A DNA stretch of 64,000 nucleotides from Planctomycetaceae bacterium (GCA_018699955.1 JABISG010000074.1:62001-126000), one strand, 5' to 3'. Counted from the first letter of the stretch, positions 36,330 through 47,100 are shown. Made by a program: numbers and translations. Notes: generated by a model not told the origin, from the sequence alone.

Positions 36330-37241
36330 CTACGTCCGGCAACGAGCCACAAACACGCGGCCTATCCGTGCCGCGCGAAGCCGAGCGGCGACGCGAATCG
36401 CCTGCGGTCTGTTTTCACACAGGCCGAAACAGGCGGTCCCGCTACCGCTCATCATGTGACCAAGAACCGGTTGTCTGGAAATCCTGTTACAAAGTTGAGA
36501 AACACCAGCATTCAAATCTTCAGCAGCAGACTGCAGCGCGTTATGAAATAATTGTCCGGCCCGACTGAGTCTCACACTCTCTAAGGCATCCACCAGTGTC
36601 TCGACCGATCGAGGCTTGCTCGCCGGCCGACAGTGCTGGTAGACCAACGCCGTCGAAAGCCCGTCGTCCGGACAGACGATGACGAAATACAGACCGAGCG
36701 GAATCCTGACAGGCTCAATCACCTCACCGCGACCACGGCCGATGGCGGCTGCCGAGCGACAAAGAAAGAACGGAATATCGCTTCCTAATTGCGATGCCAG
36801 TTCAGTCAATAGGCCGTGCGACAGATCCAGATTCCAGAATCGATTCAACGCCATCAACGTCGCCGCCGCGTCGCTTGAACCTCCTGCCAAGCCCGCTGCA
36901 GCCGGAATTCGTTTTTGCAGCTCGATGCGAACTCCGTGACTAACGCCCGTGTGATCTCGCAGCAACCGAGCCGCCCGCACGACGAGGTTATTCCCGTCGC
37001 TTGGCAGCTTGTCGGCGGCACGCAATTTCGCGCCGCAATTTGAGCCTGCCGCAAAACAACTCAGGCGAATTTGCCCTGAAGCCTCCTCACTGAAAGACAA
37101 CGTATCGTAAAGGCCGACGCTGACCATCAGCGTTTCCAGCTCGTGGAAGCCGTCGGCACGTTTCGCTAGTATCTCCAGAAACAAATTGAGTTTCGCTGGC
37201 GTTTCAACGACCAATGATCGTTGACGCCGGATTAACCGCAT
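36330..37241 (-). CDS. ispE: 4-diphosphocytidyl-2-C-methyl-D-erythritol kinase
   Basis: This 303-aa GHMP kinase of the MEP isoprenoid pathway phosphorylates CDP-ME with ATP. It has ETPAKLNLFLEILAKRADGFHE (quoted in part), the glycine-rich ATP loop IPAAAGLAGGSSDAAATL, SQLGSDIPFFL and the C-terminal MMSGSGTACFG. All are consistent with an active enzyme. ATG 37241 is chosen for the CAGGAAGAT ribosome site 8-10 bases upstream; the longer frame to 37322 has no similarity. It precedes spoVG by 30 bases, probably in one transcript. Confidence 0.93.
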   Translation of the reverse strand: MRLIRRQRSLVVETPAKLNLFLEILAKRADGFHELETLMVSVGLYDTLSFSEEASGQIRLSCFAAGSNCGAKLRAADKLPSDGNNLVVRAARLLRDHTGVSHGVRIELQKRIPAAAGLAGGSSDAAATLMALNRFWNLDLSHGLLTELASQLGSDIPFFLCRSAAAIGRGRGEVIEPVRIPLGLYFVIVCPDDGLSTALVYQHCRPASKPRSVETLVDALESVRLSRAGQLFHNALQSAAEDLNAGVSQLCNRISRQPVLGHMMSGSGTACFGLCENRPQAIRVAARLRAARIGRVFVARCRT

Positions 37242-37589
37242 TGCCAGATCTTCCTGACGTATTTCCTGCCTGGGACACAGGTCGGAACTTCGATCAGTGG
37301 TTGGACGTCCCCGGAAAACCAAGCAAGGAACAACTGCACGCGCCTCTCACGTAACGTGCGGAGAGGGGGCGAATGAAGTGTGCCTCCTGCAAGGTCTGTT
37401 CAAGAACCTCCGTATTCTCGACAGGCAGCCGAACAGAATCGCGACCGCCAACTGCCTTTTCTCGCCTATCTAACCGTATAGACGACTACACATTCAGCGA
37501 TGCTAGCCAAATCCGGAATTTTCGTCAAGGCGATTTTTTTGAGACCCGCGTCTCGCCCACACGAGGCACTCGCCGCGATCCTCGACCAA
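37242..37589. other. Intergenic stretch upstream of ispE
   Basis: About 350 bases separate the GH43-like gene and ispE, both on the minus strand. I see no gene. CCTCTC and GAGAGG near 37345-37370 can form a small hairpin around ACGTAACGTGCG, possibly the 3' end of the upstream transcript. Confidence 0.35.
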
Positions 37590-38588
37590 TCACCGGACGC
37601 GCGGGAAGTGTACGTCGACTTGACCGTGCATTGTGTACATCCGAAATCGTTTGCCGTCGTGGACGAGTATGTTGCTCGACTTGTTCTCGCCGATTGGCTG
37701 CAACGGGTTGTCGGCGTATTTCTTCCAGTGAATCAGGTCGGTCGAGACGGCAATGTTAGAGGTCCACAGGTTCGGCTTGGGCTCGCGCGACGTGCCGTGG
37801 TAGCAGGTGTAATACTTCCCGTTGTGTTTGATGATCTGGTTCATGGCAATCAGATCCTTGTCGTGCTTGCCCTGTCCGGGGGAGAGAACTGGCTCGTCCT
37901 GCACGTTCCGCCAGACCTGCATGTCCTTCGAGGTCGCCAGCCAGACACCCAGGTCGCGACGTTCGTAAAACAGATACCAGGTGCCTTTTTCGTACCACAC
38001 GGTCGGCGTGCCATAGGGGCCTTTTTCAATCGGTTTGCCGTTGACCAGACGGACGTCAAGCGTCCCCTGGCTGTCCCATTGAATGCCATCGGTCGATGTC
38101 AGTAGAAACGGTTGGTCGCCCTTCCCTTCGGCGAACATGTAATACGTCTTTCCTTTTTTGACGATCATCATGTCCTCGATCCAGTGCTTGTCATAGATCG
38201 GATTGTCGGCGTGGCGCGCCCACTTGAGTCCGTCTTTCGACGTGGCATAGCCCAGGTGCTTCACTCCCTCGCGCGTGCCGTCGTATCCGGTGTACCACAT
38301 TTTCCAAATGCCACCGTCGCGAAGAATCCAGCCGCGTTCGCGAATCTTCGTATCCCACTTCCCCTCGCCGGCTCCTGCGAACAGCGGGTTCGCCTTGTGC
38401 GCTGCCCAGTTCACCAATTCCGGCGGGAACTCATTGTCGGCGGCGGCGAGGCGCGTCGTCCCCATCAGCGCAAAAGCAACGAACAGCAGGGGCATCCAGA
38501 TTGCGCGAGACCCCAACGCCCTCCGGCAGCCCGTCGCCGACGGTTGTGAAGCAAAGCCATTGATGTGTGAAATGGAATCTGAGTTCAT
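37590..38588 (-). CDS. Exported GH43-like five-bladed propeller protein
   Basis: This 332-aa protein starts at ATG 38588 with AGGAT 8 bases upstream. A hydrophobic segment near residues 31-50 (WMPLLFVAFALMGTTRLAA) is a signal peptide or anchor. The rest consists of GH43/GH32-superfamily propeller repeats: GWILRDGGIWKMWYTGYDG, HLGYATSKDGLKWARH, IVKKGKTYYMFAEG, FLLTSTDGIQWDS, TPTVWYEKGTWYLFYE and IAVSTDLIHWKKY. Acidic residues at blade starts (for example WIEDMMIV) could be catalytic, but the inverting triad of GH43 cannot be assigned by eye. Possibly acts on glycans outside the cytoplasm. Confidence 0.7.
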   Translation of the reverse strand: MNSDSISHINGFASQPSATGCRRALGSRAIWMPLLFVAFALMGTTRLAAADNEFPPELVNWAAHKANPLFAGAGEGKWDTKIRERGWILRDGGIWKMWYTGYDGTREGVKHLGYATSKDGLKWARHADNPIYDKHWIEDMMIVKKGKTYYMFAEGKGDQPFLLTSTDGIQWDSQGTLDVRLVNGKPIEKGPYGTPTVWYEKGTWYLFYERRDLGVWLATSKDMQVWRNVQDEPVLSPGQGKHDKDLIAMNQIIKHNGKYYTCYHGTSREPKPNLWTSNIAVSTDLIHWKKYADNPLQPIGENKSSNILVHDGKRFRMYTMHGQVDVHFPRVR

Positions 38589-38864
38589 CACGAATCCTGT
38601 AACAGCGGAAGGGGCCGAAAAAATGTTGTGTTCGCGTTATTCATGGTAAACGCTTCGGCTAGCAGTTGCATCCGTCGCGAACAGTCAGCCCGATTTTGGC
38701 TGTTTCATTTCGCGACGCTGTGACGTTTCGCTCACATAACGATTTCCACATACCAACCGCGAGGCGCAGGATTTTTGTTGCACTCGTCAAAAAGCAGGTT
38801 TACGATCAGGTCGTTCACGGCACCCAGACACCACATTCCATCTTTCAATCCTCGAGGTGCTAAC

Positions 38865-40394
38865 ATGAACTGCTTCAGTTTCGAGTCCAGTCTCCGTCTG
38901 CGCTTCTCGGCGTTGTCCTTGTTCATCGGCATGTTTCTAGTCGCCGGCGAATCGACAGCCAGCGCACAATTCGACGATCTGCTTCGTCGTATTCCCTCGG
39001 ATGCAACCGCCATTATTGTGATGGACGTTAAGGGCATTCATCAAAGTCCGATCGCAGTGCGGCGTCATTGGGGGCAGAAGCACGAACAGGCCTACATGCA
39101 AAGCCCGTTGATTCTGCCGCCCGAAGCCGATCGGATTGTGTTGGCTGCCGACGTGGATGCTTCCAATGGATTTGAAACCGAATGGGAAATGGCGGTGATG
39201 AGCCTGACCGAACCCATTCAAATGCGAAGCGTTGCCCGCGCCGAAAGCGGTTATCTCGACAAACTCAACGGCCTGGAAGTCGCCTGGACACCCAGCAATG
39301 CGTACTTCGTCGGGTTTGAGGAAAAGACGCTGGGCGCGATGTTTCCGGCCGAGCGAAAAGACGTCTCCCGCTGGATTGGTTTTGCCCAACGCAACAGAGA
39401 CGTGCTGATCTCCGATTACCTCGTGTCGGCAGCGAAAAAGGTGAATCAGAAAACGCAGATTGTGTTGGCCATCGACCTGAAGGACGTTATCGATCCACAC
39501 GAACTTTCCGAAAAGCTGAGTACGTCAACTGTGCTGAAGGGGAATACCCGGAAGGCCGAACAACTTTTCCCCATCATTCTGGGAATTCAGGGCGCAACGT
39601 TGTCGGTCAATTTGGGAGTGACTGCCGAAGGCACACTGCGGGTCGATTTCGCATCCGATGCTGCACCCTTTGCCAATTTCGCACGGCCGATGTTGTTTCA
39701 TGCTTTGAACAACGTAGGAGCCAATATCGGCGAGCTTGAAAAGTGGACGACGAAAATCGACGGGAACTCCATCACCGCGACGGGCAGGATGAGCGACACT
39801 CAACTGCGTCGCGTGTTCAGCCTGCTCGAAATTCCCTCGACAAAATTCAGTAGCCTCAAAGATGAAGACGTCGAAAGTCCGGGCAGTGCCGATCAGGTTG
39901 CCAAGAAATCGAAGACCTATTACTCCGCGGTCAACACACTCATTGAAGACCTGCGCAAGACGCTCGAAGATACGCGAGATAATCACGCGGTCTGGATGGA
40001 GCGGTATGCCCGCAAAGTCGATCGGCTGCCGTTGCTGCACGTCGATAAAGACCTGTTGGACTGGGGTGCGAACGTCGGCGAGACGTTTCGCGTGATGGCC
40101 CTTTCGACGCGATCGAGCGGAATCAAAACGGGCGTTCGCAAGTCGAGCGTTTATGGCAGATATCAACTCAATTATCACGACACCGGCGGAGTTGCCTATC
40201 GCGGTCGCTACGGTGCGGGATACGCCAGCAGCGGATACACCACCGCGCGAAAAACAAGCAGTGTGAAGGCACAAATTCGCACCGAAGAACGTGCGAAAGC
40301 CAAAGCGGTCCGCTACGAAAGTTGGAAGTCGATGGAAGACGCCACCGCCGCCATTCGCCGCAGGATGACAGAGCGGTACCAGGTTGAGTTTTGA
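38865..40394 (+). CDS. Exported planctomycete protein of unknown function
   Basis: This 509-aa protein starts at ATG 38865 with GAGGTG 6 bases upstream. A signal peptide is clear (LRFSALSLFIGMFLVAGESTASA). The mature part starts DDLLRRIPSDATAIIVMDVKGIHQSP, and continues with alternating strands reminiscent of the DUF3352-like periplasmic proteins that begin with a P-x-D-A-x-A-x-V-x-x-D pattern. The C-terminus is rich in Tyr/Gly and Arg/Lys (about 430-509) with a coiled tail. No catalytic motif is visible. It is divergent from the GH43-like gene and converges with the C13-like peptidase operon. Confidence 0.6.
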   Translation: MNCFSFESSLRLRFSALSLFIGMFLVAGESTASAQFDDLLRRIPSDATAIIVMDVKGIHQSPIAVRRHWGQKHEQAYMQSPLILPPEADRIVLAADVDASNGFETEWEMAVMSLTEPIQMRSVARAESGYLDKLNGLEVAWTPSNAYFVGFEEKTLGAMFPAERKDVSRWIGFAQRNRDVLISDYLVSAAKKVNQKTQIVLAIDLKDVIDPHELSEKLSTSTVLKGNTRKAEQLFPIILGIQGATLSVNLGVTAEGTLRVDFASDAAPFANFARPMLFHALNNVGANIGELEKWTTKIDGNSITATGRMSDTQLRRVFSLLEIPSTKFSSLKDEDVESPGSADQVAKKSKTYYSAVNTLIEDLRKTLEDTRDNHAVWMERYARKVDRLPLLHVDKDLLDWGANVGETFRVMALSTRSSGIKTGVRKSSVYGRYQLNYHDTGGVAYRGRYGAGYASSGYTTARKTSSVKAQIRTEERAKAKAVRYESWKSMEDATAAIRRRMTERYQVEF

Positions 40395-40468
40395 TTGTTC
40401 TTGATGAATAGAATAACGGACGCGCGGCATCCGCAGGGGAATGGCTTGAGTGTGCCGACGCGCCGGCG

Positions 40469-40503
40469 AGGTTCGTAGTGACCGCATTCATGCGGTTCGA
40501 TTG
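40469..40503. repeat. 35-bp dispersed repeat with ACCGCAT palindrome, copy 2
   Basis: This copy is identical over 35 bases, in the same orientation, to 28618-28652. It lies between two convergent genes at about 75 bases from one stop and 33 from the other. Confidence 0.8.
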
Positions 40504-40535
40504 CTTCTTGCCGCGCCGCCCCAACTAGCTCGCCA

Positions 40536-41648
40536 CTATTTGCGGCGCTCACCGCTGGCCGGCACGATGGTGCCTTTGTTACCGGCGGACTGCTCGTAGA
40601 CTTTGGCCAGTTCGATCAGCAGGGCTTCGAGCTGCCCCGTGTAGTCGGCCTGCGGAATCGTCTCTTTACGGTCGCGAAGCTGAATGACCGACAACTCCAA
40701 CTCGTCGCGATGGCGGCGGAGTTCGGGCGGCAGTCGATGTTCCTCGGGGCTGCGCACCAGATGAAACTGGTGCGCGCGGTAGCCGTCGATGGCCGTATTG
40801 TCGGCCGATTTCTTGTTGGGGCGAATTCCGCGAAAAAAGTCGGCTCGCACCGCGCGACCATCGCCGTTGTCTTCCAGCAGCGAATGTTCCGTCGCCAGCC
40901 GTCCTTCGGTTTTGTAGAACTCCTCAACTTTCCGCGACGCCGACAGCCAGGCTTCCAGTAGCGACGTCTGCCCGTCCTTGTCGAGATCCGCCTTCGCGTC
41001 GGCAATGCTGGCTGAAAGATACTTGCCGAAGCGGGCGAAGTTCTGCTCCGATCCGCTCTTCGCTGCGGTTACGATGACGCGATTGGCCGCCGAGAGTTTG
41101 TTGACGAACGGACCGCTTGCGGAGCCGCAATTGACAACCGCGACCGGCCGCTTTAGCGGCTTCAGCCATTCGGCCAGATCGGTGGCCGACACGTCGGGTC
41201 CGCGCAGATTGAACCGGGCAGTGCGTCCGTCGAACGTGCCGTGTCCGATCAATACCAGCCAGAGTTCCTGGTCCGTCGTATCGGCCGCGCGTTCCAAAAT
41301 GTTCTTCAACCGATCACGATCCAACGCTTGCGGTTTTGCAGCATTCTCATCCGTCCCAATCAGAACGAAATCCGCCCCGCCCTTGGTTGCCGCCGTCTTC
41401 CACTGTTCGGCCCAACCGGTGAATTCCTTCTCGTATTCCGGTGCACCAGTCGCCCCGACGACAACGACGACCGATTGTTTCGCGACGTCATCAGCGCGAA
41501 CGGGAGGTGAAGTAAAAAGGAAAAAAGAAAAAGTAACAAATGAAAGGCAATGGACCGCGCGATTACGGGCGCTTTGCGAGAATCGGTTCGTGCGCGACGA
41601 AACGTCACTCTGACTTCTGAAGTGTTTTCTGATTTTCGTACCGCTCAT
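40536..41648 (-). CDS. Exported C13/legumain-like (caspase-fold) peptidase with EF-hand-like loop
   Basis: This 370-aa protein is the last gene of the MoxR/VWA operon. An N-terminal hydrophobic segment (VHCLSFVTFSFFLFTSPPV, about 32-50) directs export. The core has the clan CD layout: strand SVVVVVGATG, strand ELWLVLIGHG with His136, then PVAVVNCGSASG with Cys174, 38 residues later, and VIVTAAKSG. In legumain-like peptidases H-G and C-x-S/G-x-S mark the catalytic dyad. Residues 221-232 (DLDKDGQTSLLE) match a calcium-binding EF-hand loop. ATG 41648 has GGAAGG upstream and overlaps the preceding stop as ATGA. Peptidase activity and substrate are inferred; the dyad itself is visible. Confidence 0.65.
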   Translation of the reverse strand: MSGTKIRKHFRSQSDVSSRTNRFSQSARNRAVHCLSFVTFSFFLFTSPPVRADDVAKQSVVVVVGATGAPEYEKEFTGWAEQWKTAATKGGADFVLIGTDENAAKPQALDRDRLKNILERAADTTDQELWLVLIGHGTFDGRTARFNLRGPDVSATDLAEWLKPLKRPVAVVNCGSASGPFVNKLSAANRVIVTAAKSGSEQNFARFGKYLSASIADAKADLDKDGQTSLLEAWLSASRKVEEFYKTEGRLATEHSLLEDNGDGRAVRADFFRGIRPNKKSADNTAIDGYRAHQFHLVRSPEEHRLPPELRRHRDELELSVIQLRDRKETIPQADYTGQLEALLIELAKVYEQSAGNKGTIVPASGERRK

Positions 41649-44011
41649 GCGAGTCCCTTCCAGCGACGCAGTCCCCATTCACTTACGAAACATCCGATGG
41701 CCATCAGCATCACCCATGCCTGATGCCACAGCGGAAAAGTCCACGGCTCCTCAATCGGAACATGCCGCGTGGGCAAACTGCGGGCAAATCGGCTGAGATC
41801 ATTGGCGGCGACGATCTCACCGCCGGTTTTCTCCGCTAACGTACTCATCAATTCCCGGTTGAGTTTCACCTGTTGAAATTCGTCGGCGGCGGGATTGCCG
41901 GCCCAGCCTGACTGAACCTTGCCAATCGGTTTTCCCTCATCGTCCGTTGTAACTGCCTCAACCAGCACCGGCCCCGGTTCGCGCGGAACGTATGCCGCCT
42001 GATAAACACCCGGCTCTTCGAGCGACGGTTCGGCATTGATGACGACCGGCTTACCCGAGGGGGAGGTGATTGTAAGTTTGACCGCCGCGCTGTCGAGCGG
42101 CTGGAAGTTCTTATCGAGAACATGGGTTCTGAGCGTCAGCGCGGTCGATGCTGCATCGGGATTTTCCGCAACCGCCAGTTCAACCCGGTGAGGAACGTCG
42201 GCCACCAACCACCGCAACATTTGCCGCCACGCTTTGGCCGCGTCGTCGGTCGTTTCATCGTCGCGTTGCAATTGCCACCGCCAGAGGTCACCGATTGTCA
42301 GCGCGGCACATCGCCCACGACCGTAGCGCTGCACCACCAGCGCGGGTAACTGTTTGCCGACATCGTCGGCCGCGTGCGCCAACACCGAGGCTCCCGGTTT
42401 GACGGCACCGACACGATTCGACGTGCGAAACTCCGGCATTGTTTCAAACCGCTGGAGTTCCTCGGCTTCATTTGCTCGCAGTCGGACCCACGGTTTCAAC
42501 CAACCGTCGCGCGTCAGTGTCAATCGGTATCGGGCATCGGGCCGCGCTGAAGGAACGCGGTCGAGGTAAACCGGCAGCATGTCGCCGACGGGCGTGCGGG
42601 CGTAACCGCCGTTGCGATACGACTCCTGTCCGCCCAGCATCAGCAGTCCGCCGCCACGCTCCGAAACGAATCGTTCCAACAGTTCCATTTGATCCTGCGA
42701 GAAAAAGGCTGCCTCCAGATCGTCGATCACAATCGCATCGAAGTGGAAGAGGTCGCGCTCCGTTTTTGGGAAACCGTCACGCAGTTCGGCGGCGTCCTTC
42801 ATGTTCAACCGAACCAGAACGGGCTGGTCGTATTGTTCGGTTTCGGCATCGATTTCTTTCTTGAATCCGCGAAAGAGCGAATTGTTCGACTCGCCGGTAC
42901 GGCCGCGAAAGTCAAATTTGGCTTCGCGTTTCGCGATGCGGATGAGCGCCGCCAATGCGATTTGATCGTCCTTTTCGACAGCGCGGCTGAGAAACTTGTA
43001 TTCCCAATTCGGCCGGCCCGAAACGTACAACACGCGATGCGCACCCGGTCCACGATCAATCTCGATCAATCGGGTATTGTTCGCCAGCGTCGCTTCTGAT
43101 GATCCACCGGATGTCTCGAAGGCGTCGCGTTCATCGGCGGGGAAGGCCCGCACTCGGTAGAACGACACGCCGGTTGTGGGCCGCAACTTGAAACGGACCG
43201 ACGCGACAGATTCGCCATCATTGTCGGTTGCCGAAATCGTCTGTTCTTGAACTGAATTGCCTTCGGCGTCGAGCAACTGAACGACGATGTCGCTGTCGTG
43301 ATATCCGCTACGCTTGACGTCGGCCCGCACCGTCACCGGCGCGTCTTCAAATGCTGTTTGACTGATCGAGACATTGTTGACTGCAACGTCGCGCGGCGAT
43401 TCTTTCGCTCCAAACAGAACGGGATAAATTGGCGGCAGGTCTTCGGTGTTGAAGTCGGCGAGGTTCGCGTCGAGATCGGTCGCTGCACCGTCGGTCATTA
43501 ACAGCACGCCGGCCAACGGTCGGTTGTGAAATCGTTCGCGGATTGTCTGTAGCGCTGCGGCGAGCGACGTACCGGTTCCCTGAAAGTCGAGGGTAGTGAA
43601 GTCGGCGGTGCGACTCAGTTGATCGTCGATGAGATACTGCCGAACGTCGAAATCCTGCTCTAGCCGCACGCGCCAGTCGGCCTTGTTATTGTTGAGCAGC
43701 CGCTTCAAACTCTCGCCGCGCGTGGGTTGGTTGGCATCGTCGCGAATTGTGAGGCTTTGGCTGTTGTCCGCCAGCAGCAGGAAGATGTTTGCACCGGGTC
43801 GGGCGCGCGTTCCACTCCACAGCGGCTCCACCAGAAACACGATCAGCAACGCGAACCCGATCACCTTCAGTGCAATGGAGGCCAACTGTATTCGCCGATC
43901 AACCGACGCGTTGCGGTAGGCCTGCCACAACACGAACAGCGCGACGACGAACAGTCCGAGGGACGGCAGCAGCCAGTCGCGATTGCCGATTATGAGATGT
44001 GCCAACGTCAT
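41645..44011 (-). CDS. VWA/glutamine-amidotransferase-like membrane protein
   Basis: This 788-aa protein has two N-terminal helices (about 13-30 and 43-62) and one at the C-terminus (about 760-778). Residues 75-200 form a VWA-like domain with metal site DNSQS (82-86) and GVLLMTDGAATD. Later, a class I amidotransferase-like fold lies at about 330-520 (DAIVIDDLEAAFFSQDQ, GGGLLMLGGQESYRNGGY), without a nucleophile cysteine. Beta-sandwich segments follow. This architecture is common in planctomycete operons beside BatA-like proteins. It is the seventh of eight genes; the next gene's ATG overlaps its stop. A periplasmic scaffold or sensor is plausible. Confidence 0.78.
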   Translation of the reverse strand: MTLAHLIIGNRDWLLPSLGLFVVALFVLWQAYRNASVDRRIQLASIALKVIGFALLIVFLVEPLWSGTRARPGANIFLLLADNSQSLTIRDDANQPTRGESLKRLLNNNKADWRVRLEQDFDVRQYLIDDQLSRTADFTTLDFQGTGTSLAAALQTIRERFHNRPLAGVLLMTDGAATDLDANLADFNTEDLPPIYPVLFGAKESPRDVAVNNVSISQTAFEDAPVTVRADVKRSGYHDSDIVVQLLDAEGNSVQEQTISATDNDGESVASVRFKLRPTTGVSFYRVRAFPADERDAFETSGGSSEATLANNTRLIEIDRGPGAHRVLYVSGRPNWEYKFLSRAVEKDDQIALAALIRIAKREAKFDFRGRTGESNNSLFRGFKKEIDAETEQYDQPVLVRLNMKDAAELRDGFPKTERDLFHFDAIVIDDLEAAFFSQDQMELLERFVSERGGGLLMLGGQESYRNGGYARTPVGDMLPVYLDRVPSARPDARYRLTLTRDGWLKPWVRLRANEAEELQRFETMPEFRTSNRVGAVKPGASVLAHAADDVGKQLPALVVQRYGRGRCAALTIGDLWRWQLQRDDETTDDAAKAWRQMLRWLVADVPHRVELAVAENPDAASTALTLRTHVLDKNFQPLDSAAVKLTITSPSGKPVVINAEPSLEEPGVYQAAYVPREPGPVLVEAVTTDDEGKPIGKVQSGWAGNPAADEFQQVKLNRELMSTLAEKTGGEIVAANDLSRFARSLPTRHVPIEEPWTFPLWHQAWVMLMAIGCFVSEWGLRRWKGLA

Positions 44012-44113
44012 GCGGTGTGCCTTAGGATTGTGCTTTCTGAATCACTGCAGGATTGGTTCGCGTATCCCGGCAGCCGCGAAACGGCAAGCCAAAACACGTT
44101 TCTCCCCATCTCC

Positions 44114-47100
44114 TTATCTCCCCGTCTCCCCATCTCTCTTTTCCCCTTGTCCCAGTCGTTTGTAGTACTGCTCGACGAGGTCTGAGAAGCGGTCCTGGAC
44201 CGGTTCGCGGTCGATGGGTACGAGGGCGTCGCTGGATTCGCGGCGGGCGATGTCTTCTGCCAGCCGTTGTTGCAATTCCACCAATGGCTGCAGAATGGTG
44301 TCGCGCACCAGATCCCAGTTCGGTTCTTTGGAATGTCGTTTGAATTCGACGCGCATACTGCGTGCCCGGTCGCGAACACGGGCAACATCGTCGCGGAGTT
44401 TCGGGTCTTCGACCATCTCCTCAACGTCGCGTAGTTTGTCCGACCATTTGCGGAAGTCGTCGCCGGTTAGCGGTTTCATCTCGCCACCATGATCGCCCGG
44501 CCCGCCCGACATGCCGCCTTGATTAAGGAACGACGACAACGGTCCCGGCTGGCTCTTGCTGCTCTTGCCTTGTCCTTCGCCGCGCAGCCCCGGTTTCTTG
44601 CCGCCGCCTGATTTTCCTGATCCCGACGACTGGCCAGCAGACGATTGACCGGCCGATGGCTGACCGTTTGGTGACTTACCGCCAGCTGATTGACCGGGCA
44701 TTGGTGCCTTACCCGACGGTGATTTGCCCGGCGAGGAACCGGATTTGGATGGCTGTTTGCCGTTGTTCGCTGCGCCGGCATTGGGTTTCTTGGGATTGGC
44801 ACCCGGTGGTTGGTTGGTTTGGTTTGGCTGTTGTGAACCTTTTGAGGGTTGCTGTCGCTCAGCGGTCTGCTTGGGTTTGCCGCCGGTTTGCTGCTGTTGC
44901 CGCGTGTCGGCTTGGGCGACTTCGTTCTTCAGTGCTTTGGTGATGTCTTCGAGTTCTTTCTTTGCGGTGCGGAGCGATTCCGTCTCACTGCCGAGCACCG
45001 ATTCGGCCGCCTTTTCAATCCCCTTGCGAACACGTTCGATACCGCGGCTTGCCTGCTGCTGGGAATCGTCGGCCTCTTTCGTCAAGCCCTTGTCAACGAG
45101 TTCGGATGCTGCTTCGAGGTGTTTTCCCGGTTGATCGTCGCGGGCTTTGCGGATGGTGTCGTACAGTTTGCGAGTCAGCAACGGCTCAGTCTGTTCGGCT
45201 TTGCGAACGACGTCTCCGGCCTGGTCGAGCAGTTTATCGAGATTCTGTTTTTGCTGTTCCATGTCGCGTGCGATCTTCTGTCGATGGCTCGAATCGCGAA
45301 GCGTGCGGCGACGGGTGTCGTTGAGCGACTTCAATTCTTTGGTGAGTTCGCCCTGTTTTTCAGAGATCGCACGCGAGCGGTCGCGGAGGTCTTTCATCTC
45401 GTCGGCGAATTGTCCTGCCGACCGCTTACGGAAATCTTCTTTCAGATTCTTCAGTTCGCGTTCGGTCCGTGTGCCCGTGTTGAGTGCTTGTGAGAGTTGT
45501 CCCTGTTTCAGCGCTTCAGAAGTTTGCCTAATTTTTTCGCGCGTCTGGTCGAGCTTGCGTCGGTCGTCGGCCATTTTCTGTTGGTTTTCCGGCCGGTCCA
45601 TGCGGTTTCGCAACTTATCGACGTCGCGGAGCATTTCCTGCTGCTCGTCGCGGAGCCGTTTCAAACGGCGACGGATTTCTTCCCGTTGTTGTTCGGTCTT
45701 CGCTACCCGTAGAGCGTTATCCAGTTCCTTCAGCTTGTCGTTCAATCCCTGCTGACGGCGGGCCAGATCGCGGAGCCGGTTGAGCACTTGCAGCTGCTCG
45801 CGATTCTCCGCCGATGCCTTGTTGCCCGCGGCGTTCTGCTTGGTTTGATAACGGTTCTCTTTGTTCGAGAGTTCCAGCTGGTTCATCTGCTTTTGCGATC
45901 GGCTGCTGCCTCCGCCGCCCCCGCCTCCGCCGCCGCTTTTCTTTTTCGAGACTTTGTGTTCGCGGGCGCGGAGTTTGAGCAGACCCTGATAGGCCGACTG
46001 CTCCGACGAGATTGCCGCCGTTAATCGACTTGCGTCATTCTCGTTGATGGACTCCTGCAGTGCGTCGAGGGCATTCGTCATCTGTTCGACGATGCTGCTG
46101 ACGTACCCTTTGGATTTCGCGTCTTTCAGTTTCTGCTCGAGTTTTCGGAGTTGATCGAGGGCCGACTGTTGCGAATCGGAAATCAACTGGACGTCGGCAG
46201 CAAATGTTTCACTTGGCTGCGCTGACGTCTCGCGGCGAATGATCTTCCAGGTGGCGTTGACGATCTGTTTCTGCAATTTGCCAAGGTCTTCCAACTTCTT
46301 TGACTGCGGACTGCCGCCGCCTTGTTTTTTCGATCCGCCGCCCGGCGGTTGTTGTCCCTGCCGAAAGATTTCCTCGAAATGACGTACCTCGGCGAAGAAC
46401 ATGTCGCTAAAGGTGCGGCGGAGTTTGCCGTCGCTGCCGTAGTCGTCGGCGAAGAAATAATACGACAGCAACTGGTCGGGCTTGGCACCTAGTTGTTCAA
46501 ATGATAGCAAGTGGGCGATCTCGCGATGCTCTCGACCGGGAACCGATTCGCCGATGACCAGCGTCGTTGGTTCCTGCCCCGCCAGACCGTAGATCAGTCC
46601 GTATTGTTTCACGCCGAAGTCGTCCCACGTGGAGGCTTCCAGCGATAGCTCTTCGATGGGCGAGACGCGGAGATCTTTGGCCGGGAAGGCGAGTTTGACT
46701 TCGGGGCGCCGATTCGGTGTCACCTCGATGATCACTTCCTGCGGGAACTTGTTGTGCCGATCTTGTTCATCGATGAGCAGCAACTCGTACCGCTGGTTCT
46801 TTGGGGGCGTCAGTGTCAGCACGAAGCGGTCGCGGCTTCCAGACACAAATTCAAACTCGATGGGCGAATCGTTTTCGTCGATCAAGCGCGCAGCGGCAAT
46901 CGGTTTGTTGGCGCGACCGACGAGTGTGATTTGCGATCCTTCCACGACGCTCACCCGCCGCGTGTCTTCCAGTGTCGTTTCGGGCAGACCGGTGTATTCG
47001 GGAAATTGAATGACCGCGTCGAGCTGCTCCAACGCCGGAAAATCAAAAACGGTGATGCGGAACTCTCGCGTGCGGCGGCCGTCGAATTCGATGTGATACG

